DNA of 64,000 nucleotides from Magnetospirillum sp. SS-4 (GCF_902729425.1 NZ_CACVCH010000046.1:31248-95247), one strand, 5' to 3'. Numbered from the stretch's first letter, positions 47,961 through 57,050 are shown. Made by a program: numbers and translations. The notes: generated by a model not told the origin, from the sequence alone.

Positions 47961-50900
47961 ATGGACGCCATGGTGGCGACGGACGGGGGATCGCGCGTGG
48001 ATGGCGCCGCGGCTGTGACGGGCAAGGCGGAACGCTGGCGTTTCGGCATCCGCGCCAAGCTGGCGGTGGCGGTGGGAACCGTGGCCGGCATGATCATGAT
48101 CGCCGGCCTGCTGACCTGGTTCAGCTATTCCGAGATCGAGCGGCTGCTGGCGGCGGTGACGCGCACCAACCTGCCCAGCGTGTCCAACGCCCTGCGGCTG
48201 TCCGAGGCGACCGCCCGGCTGGCGGCGGCGGCCCCCGCCCTGGACGGCTCGCAATCGCAGTTCCAGCGCCAGAGCAATTTTGTCGCCCTGCAACAGCAGA
48301 CCGAGCGGCTGCTGGTCTTGATCGACCAGCTGGCGGGAACGTCAACAGATACCGGCCGGGTCGAGGAATTGCGCTCGATGATCGCCGCCTTCGCCGACAA
48401 CGTCATCGACCGCAACATCCTGGTGGACAAGCGCCTGCAATTGGTTGAGCGCGGCCGGCTGCTGGCCGAGACCATCGTTTCCCTGGATATGGAGGTCCAG
48501 CGTTCGCTGGACAGCCTGGCCTATGACCAGACCCTGGCGGTGGTGATGCTGGCCTCCAACTACCTGCGCGAGGCGGTGGTGGCCTCCAACCTGGAGAAGG
48601 TCGGCGAGCTGCGTAGCGCCTACGAGGAACAGATCCGTCGCCTGCCGCTGCTGCTGGAAGGCGCCGGGGAAGGCCCCCAGGCCGAGCGGGCGCACGAACT
48701 GACCCGGCGGGTGGCGGCGCTGGGAACCGGTCCCGAGAACGTGTTCGAGCTGCGTACCCTCCAGATGCTGACCATCGCCCGTCTGGCGGCGGCCAATGAC
48801 GAAGGCCGCGATCTGGTGGCCCGCACCTCGTCCGCGGTGGGGCGGCTGGTTTCGGCGGCCGAGACCGACGCGGCCTTGAACGAGCGCCGGACCGAGGCCG
48901 CCATTTCCAACGGCCGCAACACCCTGCTGGTGGTGGCGATGCTGACCTTTTTCGGTCCGCTGCTGTTCGTCTGGCTGTATCTGGGGCGTTCCCTGGTGTC
49001 GCGGCTGGCCGGGCTGGCCGGGGCCATGCACAGCATCGTCGGGGGCGATTTCCAGGCGGCCATTCCGGTCGGCGCCGGCAACGACGAGATCGCCGACATG
49101 GCCGGCGAACTGGTGGTGTTCCGCGACGCCATGGCCAAGGGGCAGGAATCGACCCGCGCCCTGGTGGAAAGCGAAAAACGCCTGCGCCGCATCCTGGAGA
49201 CCTCGCCACTGGCCCTGGCCATTTCGCGGGTGTCGGATCACGCCATTATCTCGATCAATCCGCGCTGGTCCGAGCTGTACCGGATTTCCCAGGACGACGC
49301 CGTCGGCGCCACCGTGATCTCGTGTTATCCCAATCCGGCCGACCGCCACCGGCTGGTGCGGCTGGTGCGCGCCAACGGCTTCGTCACCGGCTTCGAATGC
49401 CGGCTGAAGGCCAGCGACGGCCATGAATTCTGGGGCATGCTGTCGGCGGCCGAGATCGAGATGGACGGCGAGCCGGCGGTGATCGTCTCGTCCACCGACA
49501 TCACCCGCCACAAGGAGGAGGAGGCGGCGCTGGCCGAGGCCAAGAAGATGGCCGAGGACGCCAATCAGGCCAAGTCGCTGTTCCTCGCCACCATGAGCCA
49601 TGAAATCCGCACCCCCATGAACGGCGTGCTGACCATGGCGCATCTGCTCGAAGACATGCCCATGCCGGCGGAACAGCGGGAAATGGCCCGGGTGATCCGC
49701 GATTCCGCCACCTCCTTGCTGGCCATCATCAACGATATCCTGGACTTCTCCAAGATCGAGGCCGGCAAGCTGGAACTGGAAACCGTCGAGATGTCGGTGG
49801 TGGATCTGGTGGAGGGCGTGGCCGACCTGCTGACGTTGCGCGCCCAGGAAAAGGGTATCGGCCTCATCACCTATGTCGACCCCGATCTGGCCGACCGGGT
49901 GATCGGCGATCCGGTGCGTCTGCGCCAGATCGTCACCAATCTGGCCGGCAACGCCATCAAGTTCACCGACAAGGGCTATGTGCGGATCAGCGTCAAGGCC
50001 GAGGACCCGCGTGTCCGTCCCCTCCGCCTGCGCTTTTCCGTCAGCGACACCGGAATCGGCCTCAGCCAGGACCAGCAGGCCCGGCTGTTCGAGCCGTTCA
50101 TGCAAGCCGACATCACCATATCGCGCCGTTTCGGCGGAACCGGCCTGGGGTTGTCCATCTGCCGCCGGCTGGTGGCCATGATGGGGGGCGATATCGGCGT
50201 CTCCAGCAATGTGGGGGCGGGATCGACCTTCTGGTTCTCGTTGCCGTTCGACGCGGCCGGAGAAGGGACGGATTCCACCGGTCCGGATCTGGCCGGAATC
50301 GCCGTGCTGGTCCTGGCCGAAGGCCCGGTGGCGGCGGAATGCATCCGTCAGTATCTCGGCCATCTCGGCGCCCAGGTGGCGGTGGTGGCCTCCACCGAGG
50401 GGGCACAGGCGGCGGTGCGGGCGGCGGCGCTGGCCGGTTGGGCCTATGACGTGGTGCTGCTGGATTGCGGGTCCGACTACCGCATGCGGCTTTCCCTGGC
50501 CGACGCCTTGATGGTGTCGGGCGATGTCGGCCAGTCCATGCGGGTGGTGATGATCTCCTCGCACGACATCCACGCCACCGTGGCGGCCGAGGCCGGGCAA
50601 TCCGGGCTGTTCGGTGTGCTGCCGAAGCCGGTGCGGCGGCGCAATCTGTGGCGGCTGGTGGCCGCCGCCGCCGGGCGTGGAGCCGTCGAGGACCCGGAAA
50701 GCGGGCCGGTCGGGCTGGAGGAGGCGTGGCTGCCCCCCTCGGTGGCCGATGCCGCCGCCGCCGGCACCCTGATCCTGGTGGCCGAGGACAATCCCACCAA
50801 CCGGGTGGTGATCCGCCACCTGATGGACCGGCTGGGCTATGCCATCGAGATCGCCGCCAACGGTGCCGAGGCCTGGGAACGGATGCAGATCCGGGATTAC

Positions 50901-51563
50901 GGCCTGCTGCTGACCGATTGCCACATGCCCGAGATGGATGGCTACGAACTGACCCAGCGGGTGCGGGAATGGGAAGCCGGAACCGGCGATCACATCCCCA
51001 TCGTCGCCCTGACCGCCGACGCCTTGTCCGGCACCGCCCGGCGCTGCCAGGATTGCGGCATGGACGCCTTTCTGGCCAAGCCCATCGACATGGCCCAACT
51101 GGACGGCACCATCCGTCGCCTGTTGCCCAAGGCGGTCCCGTTGCGCCGCAACCGCCTGCTGGCCGAGGCCGCCACCGGCATGGCCGCCCCCGAGGTCGCG
51201 GCCGATCCGCAGGCGTCCAGACCCGCGGCCGGCCGGCCGGTTCTCGATCTTGGCCCCATGCGCATGATCTTCGGTGAGATCGGTGGCGAGGTGCGCGATC
51301 TGCTGGCGATGTTCGTCGACACCACGTCACCGCTGGTGGACGAATTGGCGGCGGCCATCGGCAACGGGGATTGCCTGACCGCCCGCGAGGCGGCCCATTC
51401 CGCCAAGGGCGCGGGCAACAGCGCCGGCGCCTTCCGTTTCGCCGATCTGTGCGCCGAGATGGAGATCGCTTGCGCCGGGGGCGACTTGGCCGCCGCCGCT
51501 TGCCTGCTGGGGCCGGTACGCAATGCCTTCGCCGAGACCGCCGACGCCGTGGCGGCGGTGTGA
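47961..51563 (+). CDS. TorS-like hybrid sensor histidine kinase with two receivers and Hpt
   Basis: A ~1200-residue hybrid kinase. The ATG at 47961 is used; in-frame ATGs at 47925 and 47970 are also possible. A membrane helix near residue 30 (LAVAVGTVAGMIMIAGLLTWF) is followed by a long, helical periplasmic domain (~55-310) like that of TorS. A second helix, a HAMP linker and a PAS domain (~395-515) come next. The HisKA domain has His547 (MSHEIRTPMNG) and the ATPase has LAGNAIKF, VSDTGIGL and GTGLGLSICRRLV. A degenerate receiver (VVLLDCGSDYRM) is followed by a full receiver (LLLTDCHMPEMDG) and an Hpt domain (AHSAKGAGNS). It diverges from the minus operon; its response regulator is not encoded nearby. 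Confidence 0.9.
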   Translation: MDAMVATDGGSRVDGAAAVTGKAERWRFGIRAKLAVAVGTVAGMIMIAGLLTWFSYSEIERLLAAVTRTNLPSVSNALRLSEATARLAAAAPALDGSQSQFQRQSNFVALQQQTERLLVLIDQLAGTSTDTGRVEELRSMIAAFADNVIDRNILVDKRLQLVERGRLLAETIVSLDMEVQRSLDSLAYDQTLAVVMLASNYLREAVVASNLEKVGELRSAYEEQIRRLPLLLEGAGEGPQAERAHELTRRVAALGTGPENVFELRTLQMLTIARLAAANDEGRDLVARTSSAVGRLVSAAETDAALNERRTEAAISNGRNTLLVVAMLTFFGPLLFVWLYLGRSLVSRLAGLAGAMHSIVGGDFQAAIPVGAGNDEIADMAGELVVFRDAMAKGQESTRALVESEKRLRRILETSPLALAISRVSDHAIISINPRWSELYRISQDDAVGATVISCYPNPADRHRLVRLVRANGFVTGFECRLKASDGHEFWGMLSAAEIEMDGEPAVIVSSTDITRHKEEEAALAEAKKMAEDANQAKSLFLATMSHEIRTPMNGVLTMAHLLEDMPMPAEQREMARVIRDSATSLLAIINDILDFSKIEAGKLELETVEMSVVDLVEGVADLLTLRAQEKGIGLITYVDPDLADRVIGDPVRLRQIVTNLAGNAIKFTDKGYVRISVKAEDPRVRPLRLRFSVSDTGIGLSQDQQARLFEPFMQADITISRRFGGTGLGLSICRRLVAMMGGDIGVSSNVGAGSTFWFSLPFDAAGEGTDSTGPDLAGIAVLVLAEGPVAAECIRQYLGHLGAQVAVVASTEGAQAAVRAAALAGWAYDVVLLDCGSDYRMRLSLADALMVSGDVGQSMRVVMISSHDIHATVAAEAGQSGLFGVLPKPVRRRNLWRLVAAAAGRGAVEDPESGPVGLEEAWLPPSVADAAAAGTLILVAEDNPTNRVVIRHLMDRLGYAIEIAANGAEAWERMQIRDYGLLLTDCHMPEMDGYELTQRVREWEAGTGDHIPIVALTADALSGTARRCQDCGMDAFLAKPIDMAQLDGTIRRLLPKAVPLRRNRLLAEAATGMAAPEVAADPQASRPAAGRPVLDLGPMRMIFGEIGGEVRDLLAMFVDTTSPLVDELAAAIGNGDCLTAREAAHSAKGAGNSAGAFRFADLCAEMEIACAGGDLAAAACLLGPVRNAFAETADAVAAV

Positions 51564-51576
51564 GCGCAAATGAAAA

Positions 51577-51597
51577 CCGCGCCCGGACGGGGCGCGG
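51577..51597. terminator. Bidirectional terminator hairpin between kinase and rpmJ
   Basis: An 8-base-pair GC stem (51577-51584 with 51590-51597) and five-base loop. On the minus strand it is followed by TTTT (complement of 51573-51576); on the + strand CTTGCTTT follows. It lies 13 bases after the hybrid kinase stop and 33 bases beyond the end of rpmJ, and can serve both convergent genes. Confidence 0.7.
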
Positions 51598-51630
51598 CTT
51601 GCTTTGATCACTGCCGAGGAAAGTGCAGGA

Positions 51631-51756
51631 TCAGCCCTGGCGGGCCTTGTAGCGTGGGTTGCTCTTATTGATGACGTAGACCCGGCCCTTGCGACGAACG
51701 ATACGGCAGTTCTTGTCGCGCAGCTTGGCCGACTTCAGCGAGTTGCGAATCTTCAT
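51631..51756 (-). CDS. rpmJ: 50S ribosomal protein L36
   Basis: A 41-residue, very basic protein, [17 protein letters not shown] followed by [24 protein letters not shown], which matches bacterial L36. It has a single Cys rather than the four-ligand zinc ribbon, so it is the zinc-free (type B, YkgO-like) form common in alphaproteobacteria. An AGGAAG ribosome site precedes the ATG at 51756. It stands alone, as is usual for this form, between the hybrid kinase and the N-formylglutamate amidohydrolase gene. Confidence 0.95.
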   Translation of the reverse strand: MKIRNSLKSAKLRDKNCRIVRRKGRVYVINKSNPRYKARQG

Positions 51757-51948
51757 GGTCCGACTTCCTAAAGCGTATTGGTCGCCCAAAAACAGCGTCG
51801 CCCCAAAAAAACAGCATCATTGGGGTGCACGACCGGAGGCCGGGAAAATACGGAAAGCGGGGGGGGCTGTCAACTGTCGCCAGGATCATTTCGGTATTTT
51901 TCTTCAAGCCCTCTCGAATCCAGCCGCTACCCGCCTTATAGTGCGCCG

Positions 51949-52740
51949 ATGTTGACGTTTCTGCCTCGGTCCTCCCTCGCCGACGCCCCGTTCGAGGTGG
52001 TGGAGGGACGCCCCGATTCCCGCGTGCTTGTGGTGTGCGACCATGCCTCGCCGGCGATCCCGGCCGAACTGGGCGATCTTGGCCTTGGTCCGGCCGAGCG
52101 GTCGAGCCATGTGGCCTGGGACATCGGCGCCGCCGAGGTGGCGCGGGAACTGGCCGGCCTGCTCGGCTGTCCGGCGGTGCTGACCGGGGTCAGCCGCCTG
52201 GTCATCGACTGCAACCGCCAGCCTGGGGACCCATCCTCCATTCCTGCCCGTTCATGCGGCGTGGCGGTGCCGGGCAACGCCGCCGTCGGCGAGGCCGAGG
52301 CCCATGGCCGGGCCGGGCGCTGGTTCTGGCCCTATCATACCGAGATCGGCAACCGCATCGCGCATCTGTGGCGGCACGGCCCGGCGCCGGCGGTGGTGGC
52401 GATCCACAGCTTTACCCCCCGCATGGGCGAGGCCCCGCCACGGCCCTGGCATGTCGGCGTGCTGTGGAACCGCGATCCCCGCATGGCCGCGCCGGTGCTG
52501 GCGGCGCTGGCGGCGCGGGGCGATCTGGTCGTCGGCGACAACCAGCCCTATTCCGGACGCGAGATCAACTACACCCTGGACACCCATGCCGGTGCCGCCG
52601 GCCTGCCCAACGTCTCGTTCGAGATCAGGCAGGACCTGGTCGGCGACGAAGCCGGCTGCCGACGCTGGGCCGCCATCCTGGCCGAGGCGCTGACGCCGGT
52701 TCTGGCCGAACCGACGCTGTATCGGGCGGAAATCTACTGA
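51949..52740 (+). CDS. N-formylglutamate amidohydrolase family protein
   Basis: A 263-residue member of the FGase family (hydrolysis of N-formyl-L-glutamate or related N-acyl amino acids). Family features are VLVVCDHASPAIPAELGDLGL (metal His), HVAWDIGAAEVAREL, SRLVIDCNR and the metal/catalytic motif VAIHSFTPRMG. VGDNQPYSGREINYTLDTH and NVSFEIRQDLV follow. No hut genes surround it, so a role in histidine breakdown is not supported by context. There is no ribosome site. A TATAGT hexamer (51937-51942) ends six bases before the ATG, which would fit a leaderless transcript. Confidence 0.9.
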   Translation: MLTFLPRSSLADAPFEVVEGRPDSRVLVVCDHASPAIPAELGDLGLGPAERSSHVAWDIGAAEVARELAGLLGCPAVLTGVSRLVIDCNRQPGDPSSIPARSCGVAVPGNAAVGEAEAHGRAGRWFWPYHTEIGNRIAHLWRHGPAPAVVAIHSFTPRMGEAPPRPWHVGVLWNRDPRMAAPVLAALAARGDLVVGDNQPYSGREINYTLDTHAGAAGLPNVSFEIRQDLVGDEAGCRRWAAILAEALTPVLAEPTLYRAEIY

Positions 52741-52750
52741 AATCGGCGGT

Positions 52751-52873
52751 TCATAACGGGCGGCTGAAGAACCAGCAGCGGCCGGCCCCTTCCTGGTTGT
52801 TGCCCTCGGCCGAGCAATTGCCGCAGGCGGCCAGCGTCAGGCAGATCAGGGCGGCGGCGAACGCTTGTTTCAT
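52751..52873 (-). CDS. Tiny lipoprotein, 40 residues
   Basis: The ATG at 52873 gives MKQAFAAALICLTLAACGNC, a signal peptide with the lipobox LAAC, so the Cys at residue 17 would be lipidated. The remaining ~23 residues (GNCSAEGNNQEGAG, then RCWFFSRPL) contain two more Cys. Such very small, entericidin-like lipoproteins are common in proteobacteria but this one is not recognised. It is tail-to-tail with the amidohydrolase gene and divergent from gapR. Its frame is open further upstream (to 52978), but that extension is Arg/Cys-rich and has no signal. Confidence 0.6.
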   Translation of the reverse strand: MKQAFAAALICLTLAACGNCSAEGNNQEGAGRCWFFSRPL

Positions 52874-52916
52874 TCCGACAGCGTAGCAGCATGACGGCCG
52901 GGGTCGCAACAGCCGC

Positions 52917-52945
52917 TTGAACACGTCCAACCCCTTGGCTATGGT
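52917..52945 (+). promoter_or_regulatory. Candidate sigma-70 promoter of gapR
   Basis: TTGAAC (52917-52922) and TATGGT (52940-52945) are separated by 17 bases, which is optimal, and each matches four or five of six consensus bases. The gapR start follows 32 bases later. Confidence 0.5.
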
Positions 52946-52976
52946 TCGGGCAACCAGCAACCCGGGGGCCGTTTTC

Positions 52977-53240
52977 ATGAGCGATGATCAGCAGACCAGT
53001 CAGATCGGCGGAATCGCCGCCGACGCGCTTCGTCAGTTCGTCGATCGAATCGAGCGCCTGGAACAGGAAAAAAAGCAGTTGTCCGACGACATCAAGGATG
53101 TCTATGGGCAGGCAAAGTCGCAGGGATTCGATGTGAAGATTTTGCGCAAGATTATCTCATTGCGTAAAAAGGATCGTCAGGAACGCGAGGAGGAAGAGCA
53201 AATTCTTGAACTCTATCTCGCGGCCCTTGGGGAGATCTGA
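52977..53240 (+). CDS. gapR: GapR-family nucleoid-associated protein (DUF2312)
   Basis: An 87-residue coiled-coil protein of the DUF2312 family. GapR in Caulobacter binds overtwisted, AT-rich DNA and helps chromosome replication and segregation. The family pattern is clear: [61 protein letters not shown] and LYLAAL. The ATG at 52977 gives the conserved length; the frame is open upstream without a ribosome site. Codon use is more AT-tolerant than in its neighbours. It has its own promoter and is closed by a strong hairpin shared with sseA. Confidence 0.92.
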   Translation: MSDDQQTSQIGGIAADALRQFVDRIERLEQEKKQLSDDIKDVYGQAKSQGFDVKILRKIISLRKKDRQEREEEEQILELYLAALGEI

Positions 53241-53262
53241 ACCGATTCTCCGATACTTCACC

Positions 53263-53294
53263 GCCGGCCCCGGAGCGATCCCTCCGGGGCCGGC
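53263..53294. terminator. Terminator-like hairpin between gapR and the sulfurtransferase gene
   Basis: A perfect 13-base-pair stem (53263-53275 with 53282-53294) and a six-base loop lie in the 63-base gap between these convergent genes. No T-run follows on either strand, so it may protect mRNA ends or stop transcription with help from other factors. Confidence 0.65.
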
Positions 53295-53303
53295 GGCGCC
53301 GTC

Positions 53304-54161
53304 TCAGCCCCGTTCGATGGGGGTGTCGTCGCGGTTGCCCCATTCGGCCCACGAGCCGTCATAGATGGCCACGTCCCCGTGCCCCAGCAGGTCGAGGGCC
53401 AGGGCGACGGTGCAGGCGGTGACGCCCGAACCGCAGGTGACGGTCACCGGCCGCTTGAAATCGACGCCGGCGGCGTCGAAGCGGGCCTTCAACTGGTCGG
53501 CCGGCAGCATGCAGCGGGTCTTGTCGTCGATCAGGTCGGTGAACGGCAGGTTGACCGAACCGGGGATGTGGCCCAGGTGCCGGGCGGCGCGGGGCTCGGG
53601 AGCGTCGCCCTTGAAACGGGCGGCGGAACGGGCGTCGATCAGGAGCTCGCGGCCGGACTCCATGTTGCCCCGCACATGGTCGATGTCGCGCACCAGCAGG
53701 TGGTTGTAGTGGGCGATGAAGTGGCGGGTGCGGGGGACCGGCGGCAGGTCCTCGACCGGGCGGCCCTCGCGCAGCCACTTGGGGAAGCCGCCGTCCAGCA
53801 CCGACACGTCGCGATGACCAAAGGTGCGGAACATCCACCACACCCGGGCGGCGGCGCTGGCGAAGCCGGTGCCGTCGTAGACGACGATCTTGTTGCCGTT
53901 GCCCAGGCCCAGCTTGCGGACCTTGCTGGAGAATTTCTCGGCCGGCGGCAGCATGTGCGGCAGCACGGTGTTGGAATCGGCGATCTCGTCGATGTCGAAG
54001 AACACGGCGCCGGGAATGTGCTCGGAATCGTATTCCTCGCGGGCGTTGCGGTTCTGTCCGGCCGAATACCAACTGGCGTCGACCACCCGGACATCGGGGG
54101 CGCTCAGGTGACTGGCCAGCCACTCGGTGCTGACGAGGGCGTCCGGATTGGCGTAGGTCAT
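53304..54161 (-). CDS. sseA: Sulfurtransferase (3-mercaptopyruvate/thiosulfate type)
   Basis: A 285-residue protein with two rhodanese domains. The inactive N-terminal domain (~10-145) has VVDASWYSAGQNRNAREEYDS... and HIPGAVFFDIDEIAD. The C-terminal domain (~160-280) has LIDARSAARFKG, HIPGSVNLPF and the active-site loop VTCGSGVTACTVAL with the catalytic Cys. The CGSGVTA loop (CG[S/T]G) fits 3-mercaptopyruvate sulfurtransferase rather than thiosulfate-specific rhodanese (CRxGx[R/T]). AGGGGA precedes the ATG. It follows the cysteine synthase-like gene by 44 bases on the same strand, a sensible sulfur-metabolism pair. Confidence 0.92.
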   Translation of the reverse strand: MTYANPDALVSTEWLASHLSAPDVRVVDASWYSAGQNRNAREEYDSEHIPGAVFFDIDEIADSNTVLPHMLPPAEKFSSKVRKLGLGNGNKIVVYDGTGFASAAARVWWMFRTFGHRDVSVLDGGFPKWLREGRPVEDLPPVPRTRHFIAHYNHLLVRDIDHVRGNMESGRELLIDARSAARFKGDAPEPRAARHLGHIPGSVNLPFTDLIDDKTRCMLPADQLKARFDAAGVDFKRPVTVTCGSGVTACTVALALDLLGHGDVAIYDGSWAEWGNRDDTPIERG

Positions 54162-54205
54162 TGCGGTGGATTCCCCTCGCTTGCTCGATAAGTCAAAATT
54201 ACCGC

Positions 54206-55210
54206 TCAGCCCAGCCATTCCGGCACCGGCAGACCGCGCTCGCGCAGAAAGTCCGGGTTGAACAGTTTGCTCTGGTAGCGGGTACCATAATCGCAGAGCA
54301 CTGTCACCACCGTGTGTCCGGGGCCAAGCGCCCTGGCGACCTTGATGGCGGCCATCACGTTGATTCCGCTCGATCCGCCCAGGACAAGCCCCTCGCTTTT
54401 GACCAGGTCGAAGATCAGCGGCAACGCCTCCTCGTCGGTGACGCGCACCTGATCGTCGATGGGGGCGCCGTCCAGGTTGGCGGTGATGCGGCCCTGGCCG
54501 ATGCCTTCGGTGATGGACGTGCCCTCGGCCGTCAGCTGGCCATGGGCATAGTGGTTGTAGAGCGCCGAGCCCATGGGATCGGCCAGCACCACCTTGACCT
54601 TGGGGTTGTGCTCCTTCAGGGCCATGCCGGTGCCCGCCAGGGTGCCGCCGGTTCCCACCGCGCAGGTGAAGGCGTCGATCCTGCCGCCGGTCTGGCGCCA
54701 GATTTCCTGGCCGGTGGTGGCGTGATGGCCCATGCGGTTGGCGAGATTGTCGAACTGGTTGGCCCACAGGACGCCCTTGGGCTCGGTTCCGGCCAGTTCC
54801 TTGGCCAGGGTCTCGGAATAGCGGACGTAATTGCCGGGATTGGCGTAGGGTACCGCCGGCACCAGGCGAAGGTCGGCGCCGATCAGGCGCAGCATGTCCT
54901 TCTTCTCCTGGCTTTGGGTCTCGGGCATCACGATGACGGTGCGGTAGCCGAGCGCGTTGCCGACCAGGCAGAGCCCGATGCCGGTGTTGCCCGCCGTGCC
55001 CTCGACGATGACGCCGCCCGGTTTCAGCAATCCCCTGGCCTCGGCGTCGCGCACGATGGCCAGGGCGGCGCGGTCCTTGACCGAACCGCCGGGGTTGAGG
55101 AATTCCGCCTTGCCGAGGATGTGGCACCCGGTCTCCTCCGATGCGCGTCTGAGGCGGATCAGGGGGGTGTTGCCGATGGAATCCAGGAAGCCGTCGCGAA
55201 TATCCGCCAT
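54206..55210 (-). CDS. cysK: Cysteine synthase A-like PLP enzyme
   Basis: A 334-residue fold-type II PLP enzyme that most likely makes cysteine from O-acetylserine and sulfide. The start is typical (SIGNTPLIRLRRASEETG), and the PLP Lys is Lys45 in NPGGSVKDRAAL. The substrate loop is EGTAGNTGIGL, where cysteine synthases usually have TSGNTG; the Thr-Ala change is seen in some CysK relatives. The phosphate-binding loop is VGTGGTLAGTG. It is a little longer than classic CysK (~310). Cystathionine beta-synthase-like activity cannot be excluded. Same strand as sseA downstream. Confidence 0.88.
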   Translation of the reverse strand: MADIRDGFLDSIGNTPLIRLRRASEETGCHILGKAEFLNPGGSVKDRAALAIVRDAEARGLLKPGGVIVEGTAGNTGIGLCLVGNALGYRTVIVMPETQSQEKKDMLRLIGADLRLVPAVPYANPGNYVRYSETLAKELAGTEPKGVLWANQFDNLANRMGHHATTGQEIWRQTGGRIDAFTCAVGTGGTLAGTGMALKEHNPKVKVVLADPMGSALYNHYAHGQLTAEGTSITEGIGQGRITANLDGAPIDDQVRVTDEEALPLIFDLVKSEGLVLGGSSGINVMAAIKVARALGPGHTVVTVLCDYGTRYQSKLFNPDFLRERGLPVPEWLG

Positions 55211-55357
55211 GATCGCTGTAGTATCCCGATATTTACCGATTTACTAATGTAACTCGGACGGAAGGGCGGATCAAGCCGATCACGGTGTCTTGTTGTGGCA
55301 TCGGCGCAGCCCCGGTGGCAAGCTTTTGATGTCGCGATCGCCCGGGCGGCGAATCGC

Positions 55358-55386
55358 TTTACCTGGAATAGCTTTATATATAAAAT
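55358..55386 (+). promoter_or_regulatory. Candidate promoter of the CoA ligase gene
   Basis: TTTACC (55358-55363) and TAAAAT (55381-55386), 17 bases apart, lie within a locally AT-rich stretch (CTTTATATATAAAATAG) that stands out from the GC-rich background. The CoA ligase ATG follows 35 bases later behind a GGAGGG ribosome site. Confidence 0.5.
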
Positions 55387-55421
55387 AGTGGCGGGCAACT
55401 TTCCGACGGTGGAGGGTGGAT

Positions 55422-57050
55422 ATGGCGACCGGATTTGCAACCTCGGCCCACCTTGATGGCTTTTCCCGCGACCATCTGCCGCCGCGATCGGCGTGGCCGG
55501 TGATGGATACGGGGCTGGCGCCGCTGTCCGATTATCCGGATCGCCTCAACGCCGCGACGGAACTGCTGGACCGCATGGTGGCCGAAGGCCATGGCCACCG
55601 TCCGGCCTTTCTGTTCGAGGACGCAGTGTGGAGCTATGCCGACCTGCTGGATCGCGCCAACCGCATCGCCCGCGTCCTGGTCGAGGACATGGAGCTGGTG
55701 GCCGGCAACCGTGTCCTGCTGCACAGCCCCAATACCCCGATGCTGGTGGCGGCCTGGTTCGCGGTGCTGAAGGCGGGGGGGGTGTGCGTCGCCACCATGC
55801 CGCTGCTGCGGGCGCGCGAACTGTCGCATATCTGCGCCACCGCCCGTATCCGTCACGCCCTGTGCGACCACCGTCTGGGCGACGAGGTGGATCAGGTCCG
55901 GGCCGAAATGCCGGATCTCGCCCATGTCCTCCGCTTCTCGCCGCTGGGCGACGGCGGCCAGTCCCTGGACGCCGCCATGGCGTCCAGGCCGGGTGATTTC
56001 GCCAATGTCGACACGGCGGCCGACGATGTCGCCTTGATCGCCTTCACCTCGGGCACCACCGGCAAGGCCAAGGGAACCATGCACTTCCACCGCGACCTGA
56101 TCGCGGCCTGCGACTGCTTTCCCCGGTTGCTGAACATCACCCCGGCCGACCGCTTCTGCGGTTCGCCGCCGGTGGCCTTCACCTTCGGGCTGGGGGCGCT
56201 GGTGCTGTTTCCCATGCGTCACGGCGCCTCGGTGGTGCTGGTGGAAAGCTTCACTCCCGACAAGATGCTGGCCACCGTCGCCCGCTATGGCGTCACCGGG
56301 CTGTACACCGCGCCCACCGCCTACCGCGCCATGGCCGACATCGCCGTCAATCACGACCTGTCGTCGCTGCGCCTGTGCGTCTCGGCCGGCGAGCACCTGC
56401 CGCACGCCACCTGGGACCGCTGGCATCACGTCACCGGCCTCGGCATCGTCGACGGCATCGGCGCCACCGAGATGATGCACATCTTCATCTCGGCGGCCGG
56501 CAAGGATATCCGTCCCGGTTCCACCGGCCGGCCGGTGCCGGGCTATCAGGCCTGCGTGCTGGATGACGACGGCCGGCCGCTGCCGCCCGGCTCCACCGGG
56601 CTGCTGGCGGTGCGCGGCCCGACCGGGTGCCGCTATCTCGACAATCCCGAGCGGCAGGCCGCCTATGTCCGCAACGGCTGGAACGTCACCGGCGATATCT
56701 ACCGCCAGGACGAGGACGGCTATTTCTGGTTCGTCGCCCGCGCCGACGACATGATCGTTTCCGCCGGCTACAACATCTCCGGCCCCGAGGTGGAGAACGT
56801 GCTGCTGGAGCATCCGCTGGTGGCGGAATGCGCGGTGATCGGCGCTTCCGATTCCGATCGCGGCCAGGTGGTCGCCGCCTTCGTGGTGCTGCGCGACCCG
56901 GCCAAGGCCAACGCGGCGACGGTCGAGGAGTTGCAGGCCTTCGTCAAGGCCCGCATCGCGCCCTACAAGTATCCGCGCCGGGTGGAATTCCGCGAGACCC
57001 TGCCGCGCACGCAGACGGGCAAGCTGCAACGCTTCAGGCTGAAGGAGTGA
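55422..57050 (+). CDS. Aromatic acyl-CoA ligase (2-aminobenzoate/benzoate-CoA ligase-like)
   Basis: A 542-residue AMP-forming ligase of the ANL family that activates a carboxylic acid to its CoA thioester. Core motifs are FTSGTTGKAKGTMHFHRD (P-loop), VDGIGATEMMHIFIS (A5), GWNVTGDIYRQDEDGYFWFVARADD (A7/A8) and the catalytic Lys in PRTQTGKLQRF. Length and the N-terminal HLDGFSRDHLPP segment fit benzoate- and 2-aminobenzoate-CoA ligases. Substrate specificity is inferred only from overall resemblance. GGAGGG lies five bases before the ATG. No other aromatic-degradation genes are nearby, so it stands alone behind its own AT-rich promoter. Confidence 0.83.
   Translation: MATGFATSAHLDGFSRDHLPPRSAWPVMDTGLAPLSDYPDRLNAATELLDRMVAEGHGHRPAFLFEDAVWSYADLLDRANRIARVLVEDMELVAGNRVLLHSPNTPMLVAAWFAVLKAGGVCVATMPLLRARELSHICATARIRHALCDHRLGDEVDQVRAEMPDLAHVLRFSPLGDGGQSLDAAMASRPGDFANVDTAADDVALIAFTSGTTGKAKGTMHFHRDLIAACDCFPRLLNITPADRFCGSPPVAFTFGLGALVLFPMRHGASVVLVESFTPDKMLATVARYGVTGLYTAPTAYRAMADIAVNHDLSSLRLCVSAGEHLPHATWDRWHHVTGLGIVDGIGATEMMHIFISAAGKDIRPGSTGRPVPGYQACVLDDDGRPLPPGSTGLLAVRGPTGCRYLDNPERQAAYVRNGWNVTGDIYRQDEDGYFWFVARADDMIVSAGYNISGPEVENVLLEHPLVAECAVIGASDSDRGQVVAAFVVLRDPAKANAATVEELQAFVKARIAPYKYPRRVEFRETLPRTQTGKLQRFRLKE

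Noticed and set aside
51689..51955. Plus-strand open frame overlapping rpmJ
   Set aside because: It is antisense to the clear L36 gene, begins inside it and has no ribosome site.
53304..55127. A 607-codon minus open frame suggesting a fused cysteine synthase-sulfurtransferase
   Set aside because: Only its 3' half (from the ATG at 54161) codes for the sulfurtransferase; the upstream part is out of frame with the real cysteine synthase-like gene and is shadow translation.
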